Origin: JAHITU01 sp964486155
Lineage (GTDB): Bacteria > Patescibacteriota > Minisyncoccia > Phycocordibacterales > UBA12079
Assembly (NCBI GenBank): GCA_964486155.1
Contig: CAZAKQ010000001.1
Location: 1 to 64,000 of the forward strand
DNA length: 64,000 nucleotides
Direction of reading: 5' to 3'
Position numbers and translations under genes: made by a program
Shown: positions 59,367-64,000 of the stretch, piece after piece
How the letters are laid out: each line of letters starts with the position of its first letter
Numbering within the stretch: position 1 is the first letter of the stretch
The notes under the pieces: generated by a model
Told to the model about the DNA's origin: nothing
Databases searched by the model: none
The model's input: the letters and a program-made list of their open reading frames with translations, nothing else

Positions 59367-59576
59367 TTAAGATTCATCTATCATTATAGATGAAAACCAT
59401 AAAATGAAATATGCAAATATTCCTGACCATAAAAAGCTTGAATAAACATTAAAATAAAAAATTGGAGCTAAAACTCCTGTCAAAAAAGTTATAATTAATA
59501 GTCTTCTCTTTTCTCTTTTTTTCCCTTTAAAAAGAAGGACAAAAGGAACGAAGATAATCTCTAGAAAAAAACTCAT
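59367..59576 (-). CDS. Small membrane protein with Shine-Dalgarno
   Basis: This is an unrecognised 69-aa protein with two or three hydrophobic helices (about 3-16, 26-42 and 46-63) separated by the basic loop KGKKREKRR. A strong GGAGG lies 5 nt before the ATG, and TATAAT is found about 25 nt upstream of that site. A terminator follows. The small monocistronic design with a canonical leader matches the other small genes at 10929, 38036, 40062, 44490 and 46571. Confidence 0.65.
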   Translation of the reverse strand: MSFFLEIIFVPFVLLFKGKKREKRRLLIITFLTGVLAPIFYFNVYSSFLWSGIFAYFILWFSSIMIDES

Positions 59577-59664
59577 TTTCCCTCCAAATTTACAGTTAAA
59601 TTATTATAAGAACACTACAATTCTATAATTCAATTTAACACATTAAATATCTTAATACAATAAA

Positions 59665-60273
59665 TCAAACCTCTCTTAAAATCTCAAAATCTTTTTTTAA
59701 ATCTTCTCGACTGAAAGAATTATACAAAGCTACTGCTGGATGTAATAGAGGAATTATTTTTATTTCTCCAAAATTCGTTTCTGCTTCAAAAACTTTCCCT
59801 CGCATTTTCCCTATAGTTTCAATTTTTAAATCTAAATCAAATTTCTTCATAATATATTCCGCTGAATATCGTCCAAGAGTAGCAATTACTTTTGGCTGAA
59901 TAATTTCTATTTGTTTATCTAAAAAAGGGCCGTAGATTTTAATTTCGTCAGGAGATGGATCACGATTAGCAGTTGGTCTATCTTTTACAATATTAGTTAT
60001 GTAAACATCTTTTCTATTTAATTTTATAGATTCCAAAAGTTCGTCTAATACTTTTCCAGAAGCTCCGCAAAAAGGCTTTCCTGTTTTAGCTTCATTTTTT
60101 CCAGGAGCTTCTCCTACAAACATAATCTTGGCATTGTGACTCCCCTCTCCAATTACTGGAAAAACTTTATTTTTTATTCTCTCTGTATAAAGAGGAGACT
60201 TTTTTAGTTCTAGAATCTCTTTTTTTATTTTTTTCATTAATTCTGTTTTTTTATTTATTTCAATCTTGTTCAT
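59665..60273 (-). CDS. Uracil-DNA glycosylase, family 4-like, lacking Fe-S cysteines
   Basis: This base-excision repair enzyme removes uracil from DNA. Motif GEAPGKNEAKTGKPFCG (54-70) and the HPA motif (178-180) match family 4. TNIVKDRP (93-100) and RDPSPDEI (104-111) also align with it. However, the four cysteines that hold the 4Fe-4S cluster in family 4 are absent: the N-terminal CxxC place reads LKKSPLYTER, KCRPP reads KDRPT, and the last reads IKIYGPF. Length is 202 aa. A TACAAT box lies 6 nt before the ATG. The fold is probably retained without the cluster. Confidence 0.85.
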   Translation of the reverse strand: MNKIEINKKTELMKKIKKEILELKKSPLYTERIKNKVFPVIGEGSHNAKIMFVGEAPGKNEAKTGKPFCGASGKVLDELLESIKLNRKDVYITNIVKDRPTANRDPSPDEIKIYGPFLDKQIEIIQPKVIATLGRYSAEYIMKKFDLDLKIETIGKMRGKVFEAETNFGEIKIIPLLHPAVALYNSFSREDLKKDFEILREV

Positions 60274-60279
60274 ATTTAA

Positions 60280-60285
60280 ATTGTA
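60280..60285 (-). promoter_or_regulatory. -10 box of a putative leaderless glycosylase mRNA
   Basis: TACAAT on the minus strand ends 6 nt before the ATG at 60273, without a Shine-Dalgarno. Confidence 0.45.
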
Positions 60286-60317
60286 TCACAAGAATTTTAA
60301 ACAATATACTTTTTAAA

Positions 60318-60382
60318 ATACTCCAATCAATTGGAGTATTTATAAAAAATATTTTAAACTTTACTCCAATCAATTGGAGTAA
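60318..60382. repeat. Two ACTCCAATCAATTGGAGT palindromes
   Basis: Copies at about 60320-60337 and 60361-60378 lie between the TrpR-like gene and the glycosylase gene. A third (ACTCCAATCGATTGGAGT) lies at about 60964. The nested form is at 40699-40738. Confidence 0.75.
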
Positions 60383-60438
60383 CCAATATAAAAACTTTAT
60401 TATTTTATTTTATATTTTCCAAATCATTTATTTTAATT

Positions 60439-60891
60439 TTATTTTTGTTCTTTATTTTGATATTTTTTAATCTGATATTTTTCATAAAGTTCATCTAACA
60501 AATTCCATTGTCCTGCTCCTACTATAGAAGGTATTCCCATTTTTAAAACTAAATCCATTCCATCCCAAAAAGTTTTTTTGTTTTTCTTTTGTCTAACAAT
60601 TTTTAAAATGTTTTCATATTCACCAAAATCTACTTTGATAGAAATTCTTCTAACAGTAGACTCGCTCACTTTTAATAATTTAGATATTCTATACCAACTT
60701 ATATTTTCTTGAAGCATAAAAATTATAGCTAAGCGCTTTGCTAAAACTATTTTTTCTTCTTCTCCTAACAAATCATTTATGAAATCTTTTGTCGAAGAAT
60801 TGGTTTCTAGTTTAGAAACAGTATCTATTAAACGAAAATTTATCTGTTCTAAAACTTTCTTTTTTAATTTTTCTTTTGAGACTCTAGCCAT
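60439..60891 (-). CDS. TrpR-superfamily transcriptional regulator (YerC-like)
   Basis: A 150-aa DNA-binding protein. Residues about 35-95 contain the TrpR-like helix-turn-helix: LGEEEKIVLAKRLAIIFMLQ followed by ISWYRISKLLKVSESTVRRIS. The remaining C-terminal part is variable and ends in a basic tail. YerC/YecD-type members are small regulators, often without known ligand. It could control its neighbours, the glycosylase gene 165 nt downstream or dut, but no operator is evident. TATAAA lies 7 nt before the ATG. Confidence 0.82.
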   Translation of the reverse strand: MARVSKEKLKKKVLEQINFRLIDTVSKLETNSSTKDFINDLLGEEEKIVLAKRLAIIFMLQENISWYRISKLLKVSESTVRRISIKVDFGEYENILKIVRQKKNKKTFWDGMDLVLKMGIPSIVGAGQWNLLDELYEKYQIKKYQNKEQK

Positions 60892-61236
60892 AATATTTTT
60901 TATAAAAATAAGAATTTTCTTCTCATTTTCATTCTCTTAATTATTATATCATAATGACTATAGTACTCCAATCGATTGGAGTATTATGTACTCTAAATTA
61001 CGAAACTAATTAAAGATACAGAATTATAGAAATTAAGTTTAAAATTACAAAATACCATATTTATAATATAACTTAAAATAAGAAAAAATATATAATAAAT
61101 AAACAATTTTATTCCATAAAAGCAACTAAACAGAATGTGCATATTATAATAGTTTTATGGAGTTTTGTAATTTAGATGTATTCGTCCATAACATATTAGA
61201 CTTTTCAGTATTTAATCATTAATTTTTAATAATTAT
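60892..61236. other. AT-rich intergenic region between dut and the regulator gene
   Basis: No gene or RNA is recognised. It contains the ACTCCAATCGATTGGAGT palindrome (about 60964-60981) and a plus-strand TATAAT-like box (ATTATAATAG, about 61142-61151) that leads into no gene. Confidence 0.6.
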
Positions 61237-61662
61237 TTAAAAATCTCCCGTACTTCCATGCATCCCCTCTCCTCTTTCACTTTCATTTAAAAAATCAACT
61301 TCTATTATATTGGGTACCACAATTGACTGAATAAGCAATTGAGCAATTTTCATATCTCTTTTAAGATCAAAATCTTTCTCTCCAAGATTTTTTAAAGTAC
61401 AAGTAATTTCTCCTCGAAAACCAGCATCAATCACTCCTGCCAAACAATGTAAACCATCTTTAGCAGCTCGACCAGATTTATCCCAAACTAAACCAACATA
61501 ATTTTCAGGGATTTCTATTTTTAATCCTGTTTTTATATTTTTAATTTCACCAACTTTTATAACTAAATCTTCAGCTGATCTTAAATCCAAACCAGCATCT
61601 CCTTTATGAGCATAACTAGGAGATGTCATATCCAAATGCATTTTTATTATTTTTAAATCCAT
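61237..61662 (-). CDS. dut: dUTP diphosphatase
   Basis: Dut hydrolyses dUTP to dUMP and keeps uracil out of DNA. All five trimeric dUTPase motifs are visible: GDAGLDLRS (21-29), DKSGRAAKDGL (about 61-71), GVIDAGFRGEI (about 76-86), MKIAQLLIQ (about 103-111) and RGEGMHGSTG (about 130-139). Length 141 aa is normal. It follows the delta-prime-like gene by 8 nt. With the nearby uracil-DNA glycosylase it forms a uracil-avoidance pair. Confidence 0.96.
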   Translation of the reverse strand: MDLKIIKMHLDMTSPSYAHKGDAGLDLRSAEDLVIKVGEIKNIKTGLKIEIPENYVGLVWDKSGRAAKDGLHCLAGVIDAGFRGEITCTLKNLGEKDFDLKRDMKIAQLLIQSIVVPNIIEVDFLNESERGEGMHGSTGDF

Positions 61663-61670
61663 ATTATTTT

Positions 61671-62372
61671 TTAAAACTTAGGAATAATCTGAGACAAATG
61701 TTCTAAAATCATTTTTACTGAAGGGGATCTATCTGAAAGATAGGAACGACATTGCCTAATTTCAGAAAAAATATCTACAAGATTTTCATTTACTTTTTGT
61801 TCTTTTTTAAATTTTTGATATAAAGTTTTTTCTAAATTATCTAAAAATTGAATAGTTCCTGCTTTGTCTGCTTTTTCATCTTTCTTTTTTGGTAAAAACA
61901 TCTTAATCATTTCAAATCTATCACCAAGACTAGCTTGTAAAAATTCAACCTCTTTTAATTGTGAAATTTCATCGGGTAACTTTTTCTCTCTAAAAGATTT
62001 AATTATTGTTAAACGAGATTTTAAAGTTGGAAGTAAAGTTTCTGAAGAAGGAATTAATAAAAAAATATGAGTGTTTTCAGTAGGTTCTTCAAACATTTTT
62101 AATAAAGAATTCTGAGCTTCTATAGTAATAAAATTAGTTTGTATAATTATTATTTGTTTATTTCCTATTATAGCCTTTTTTGACTGAAAATCTTTGATTA
62201 ACCTACCATCATCTATTCCAAAAGTATCAAAACTTACAGTATAGAAATCAGGGTTAGACGAAATCTGAAAATTTAAATCTTTTTCTAAAAAATTTAAAAG
62301 TTCTTGAAAAGTTGATTTTCCATTTCCTTCTAATAAATAAGCGTGTTCTAAGTTATTTTTATTTAATAACAT
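61671..62372 (-). CDS. holB: DNA polymerase III delta-prime-like subunit
   Basis: This is a clamp-loader AAA+ protein, 233 aa, shorter than typical delta-prime. LEHAYLLEGNGKSTFQELL (8-26) stands where the P loop would be but is degenerate, as in delta-prime. TIEAQNSLLKMFEEPTENTHIFLL (about 87-110) and LLPTLKSRLTII are the diagnostic segments. The usual zinc-binding cysteines are missing. KADKAGT near residue 170 may be a decayed copy of the PAGKAG palindrome peptide. It is joined to dut in one unit. Confidence 0.85.
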   Translation of the reverse strand: MLLNKNNLEHAYLLEGNGKSTFQELLNFLEKDLNFQISSNPDFYTVSFDTFGIDDGRLIKDFQSKKAIIGNKQIIIIQTNFITIEAQNSLLKMFEEPTENTHIFLLIPSSETLLPTLKSRLTIIKSFREKKLPDEISQLKEVEFLQASLGDRFEMIKMFLPKKKDEKADKAGTIQFLDNLEKTLYQKFKKEQKVNENLVDIFSEIRQCRSYLSDRSPSVKMILEHLSQIIPKF

Positions 62373-62385
62373 AATTTTAAATTGA

Positions 62386-62412
62386 GACGGGCGAGGCGAA
62401 GCCTCGCCCGTA
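62386..62412 (-). terminator. GCGAAGC-centred hairpin after mreB
   Basis: ACGGGCGAG and CTCGCCCGT pair around GCGAAGC. It lies between mreB and the holB-like gene, both on the minus strand, and ends mreB transcripts or marks a palindromic element. Confidence 0.6.
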
Positions 62413-62489
62413 CTAATTTCCTAATTATCTAAGCTGCCTGCCACATGTTCGCCGATGAGGAAAAGCAAACAGATTTACAAAAAATTATC

Positions 62490-63506
62490 TTAATATTTCT
62501 TTGAAATAACACTCCTTCTATAAACATCTAAATGTTTTAAAGCTATTCCTGTTCCTTTAGAAACACAATAAAAAGGATCTTTAGCTAACTTAGCTTTTAC
62601 TCCGGTTTTTCTAAAAATTAATTCTGGTAAATTTCTTAATTGTGATGATCCTCCAGTCATAAGAATTCCTTTTTGCACAATATCTGCAGATAATTCAGGA
62701 GGAGTATCTTGAAAAACTGTTTTAATAGCTCTTATCATTTCTCTTAATTCTTTACTCAATGCTTTAGAAACCTCATTAGTTCTTATTTCAATAGTTCTAG
62801 GTAATCCTGAAATAAAATCCCTTCCTCTTATCTCCATAGACAATTCTTCTTCCAAAGGCAAAGCCGATCCTATAGTAATTTTTATTTCCTCCGCTGTTTT
62901 ATCTCCTATTGATAAATTATATTTTCTTTTAATAAAATCAATTATGGCTCTGTTCATCTTATCTCCTGCACATTTCACTGAAGTGGAAGCTACTATGCCC
63001 CCTAAAGAAATCACCGCTACATCAATAGTCCCTCCTCCTATATCTGCAATCATATGTCCTCCAGCTTCATCAATAGTAACTCCCGCTCCAATAGCCGCCA
63101 AAATAGGTTCTTTAACTACAAAAGCTTTTTTTGCTCCCGCTTTCACAGTAGCTTCTACAACCGCTCGTTTTTCTGTAGAAGTAATTCCAGCCGGGACAGA
63201 TATTACCACTTCTGGTTTGAAAAAATTCCATTTACCCAAAGCTTTATTTATATAATAACGAAGCATTGCTTCAGTTACTCGATAATCGGCAATAACTCCA
63301 TTTCTCATTGGTCTATAAGTAATAATACTTTCTGGAGTTCTCCCAATCATTTTTTTAGCCTCATTACCTACAGCTAAAATTTTATTATCTAATTCAGAAA
63401 CAGCTACAACTGAAGGCTCACTTAAAACAACACCTCTTCCAGGAGCATATACTAAAGTATTAGCCGTTCCTAAATCTATACCTAATTTTTTTGTAAAAAA
63501 TGACAT
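62490..63506 (-). CDS. mreB: Rod-shape determining actin MreB
   Basis: MreB forms filaments under the membrane that guide lateral wall synthesis. KLGIDLGTANTLVYAPGRGVVLSEPSVVAV (7-36), the ATP loops DIGGGTIDVAVISLGGIV and the late LMTGGSSQLRNLPELI are family signatures. Length 338 aa is typical. No mreC follows before the four-helix-bundle gene upstream, so the operon is not classical. The TACTTT box lies close to the ATG without a Shine-Dalgarno. Its presence with FtsI and MurF indicates a real peptidoglycan wall and possibly a rod form. Confidence 0.97.
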   Translation of the reverse strand: MSFFTKKLGIDLGTANTLVYAPGRGVVLSEPSVVAVSELDNKILAVGNEAKKMIGRTPESIITYRPMRNGVIADYRVTEAMLRYYINKALGKWNFFKPEVVISVPAGITSTEKRAVVEATVKAGAKKAFVVKEPILAAIGAGVTIDEAGGHMIADIGGGTIDVAVISLGGIVASTSVKCAGDKMNRAIIDFIKRKYNLSIGDKTAEEIKITIGSALPLEEELSMEIRGRDFISGLPRTIEIRTNEVSKALSKELREMIRAIKTVFQDTPPELSADIVQKGILMTGGSSQLRNLPELIFRKTGVKAKLAKDPFYCVSKGTGIALKHLDVYRRSVISKKY

Positions 63507-63554
63507 AATAAAGTAAAAATTAAAAGTGAAAAAGTAAAATTAACAATTAAAAGG

Positions 63555-63935
63555 TTAAAGTTTTCTTTTATTTTTCATAGTTATAATACTAGCTCCTAAC
63601 ATATTTCCAAGCTCGATAGCTTCTTCTAAAAGTTCATCTATTTTGGTTAAATTTTTTTGTTTTATTTTTAAAATAGATAACCAATATTTTGTTTCATTAC
63701 AACTTTTCAAAGCTATATGATAATAATTAGTGAAATCTCTTTTAGATCTACCGGCTTGAGCTTCTATTATATTAGCTCCCACACTAGTTGCTGATCTTAG
63801 AACTTGTTTACCTAATATATTATATATATAATTTTTTGGTAACTTTTTTAGAAGATTTATAATATCTAAACTAAAAATATATGTTCTATATTTTAAACTT
63901 TTTTTAGTTTTTACTTTTTGTTTTTCACTTTTCAT
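63555..63935 (-). CDS. Four-helix-bundle protein (S23/IVS-encoded family)
   Basis: A 126-aa helical protein of the family first found in intervening sequences of 23S rRNA genes. LPKNYIYNILGKQVLRSATSVGANIIEAQAGRSKRDFTNYYHIALKS (about 34-80) carries the diagnostic SVGANIxEG-like segment, and the end LGNMLGASIITMKNKRK matches the last helix. The biochemical role of the family is not established; a structural or RNA-related function has been suggested. It stands outside any rRNA gene here. The upstream partial frame ends 2 nt before its ATG, so the two may be one operon. Confidence 0.85.
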   Translation of the reverse strand: MKSEKQKVKTKKSLKYRTYIFSLDIINLLKKLPKNYIYNILGKQVLRSATSVGANIIEAQAGRSKRDFTNYYHIALKSCNETKYWLSILKIKQKNLTKIDELLEEAIELGNMLGASIITMKNKRKL

Positions 63936-63937
63936 TT

Positions 63938-64000
63938 TTAGTTTTTAGTTCTCATTATATTTGCTCCGATTTTTGACAATCGTTTTTCTATTGTTTCATA
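63938..64000 (-). CDS. 3' end of a gene running out of the window
   Basis: The frame is open from the window edge to TAA at 63940-63938 and encodes ETIEKRLSKIGANIMRTKN. The segment RLSKIGANIM has balanced codons like real genes here. It ends 2 nt before the four-helix-bundle gene. Too short to identify. Confidence 0.35.
   Translation of the reverse strand, partial: YETIEKRLSKIGANIMRTKN

Noticed and set aside
61100..61236. Small RNA gene after a TATAAT-like box between dut and the TrpR-like gene
   Set aside because: No stable fold, terminator or family resemblance is visible; random TATAAT matches are expected in such AT-rich DNA.
1..64000. CRISPR array
   Set aside because: Repeats are palindromic, dispersed and of varied spacing. 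There is no run of identical direct repeats with uniform spacers and no cas gene.

Overview
The window is strongly AT-rich, gene-dense and free of tRNA or rRNA genes. Its gene set fits a Candidate Phyla Radiation (Patescibacteria) bacterium. The supporting signs are a short SMC without a hinge, an AlaRS ending after the editing domain, an archaeal-type AspRS, a MurF lacking its usual N-terminal domain, RNase J plus RNase R, several proteins held by an N-terminal membrane anchor instead of a lipobox, and almost no biosynthesis. All stops behave as in code 11. Three 100-N scaffold gaps (6851-6950, 16226-16325, 37921-38020) show it is a draft assembly.

Layout. 0.1-5.4 kb: minus-strand branched-chain amino-acid type ABC operon with three paralogous binding proteins, LivG, a PemK/MazF-like protein and LivF, but no permease in view. 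5.7-9.5 kb: dus, ftsQ, serS. 10 kb: dprA. 11.6-16.8 kb: division and wall cluster mraZ-rsmH-ftsL-ftsI-murF. 17-19 kb: rnr. 19-26.6 kb: a giant SpvB/RHS surface protein gene broken by an in-frame TAA and cut short at its 3' end. 26.7-37.9 kb: smc, topA, secG, a peptide-binding protein, rnj, a phosphoesterase and an MFS transporter. 38.4-44.3 kb: aspS behind a T-box, trpS, mazEF, tyrS. 45.4-50 kb: dnaJ, dnaK, grpE. 50.3-55.5 kb: rpsI-rplM-rplQ-rpoA-rpsD-rpsK-rpsM-rpmJ-infA. 55.7-64 kb: a membrane protein, alaS, a uracil-DNA glycosylase, a TrpR-like regulator, dut, holB-like, mreB and a four-helix-bundle protein.

The most unusual content is a dense population of short palindromic elements. Most sit between genes, but several lie in frame inside conserved genes and add short peptides: the same (D/G)VA(R/P)PS peptide in Dus, FtsQ and RNase R, PQVVEV in SMC, LPAGKAG in DnaJ and PPAGGE in TopA. 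Others form a roughly 80-90 bp composite element whose terminal palindromes change together while the core is kept. Some palindromes are inserted inside others. This resembles protein-coding palindromic elements of Rickettsia but is not one of the families I can name.

Translation starts fall into two groups. Many conserved genes that open a transcription unit have a -10-like TANNNT box 6-8 nt before ATG and no Shine-Dalgarno, which suggests leaderless mRNAs. Six small unrecognised genes (60-152 aa) carry strong AGGAG-type sites instead.
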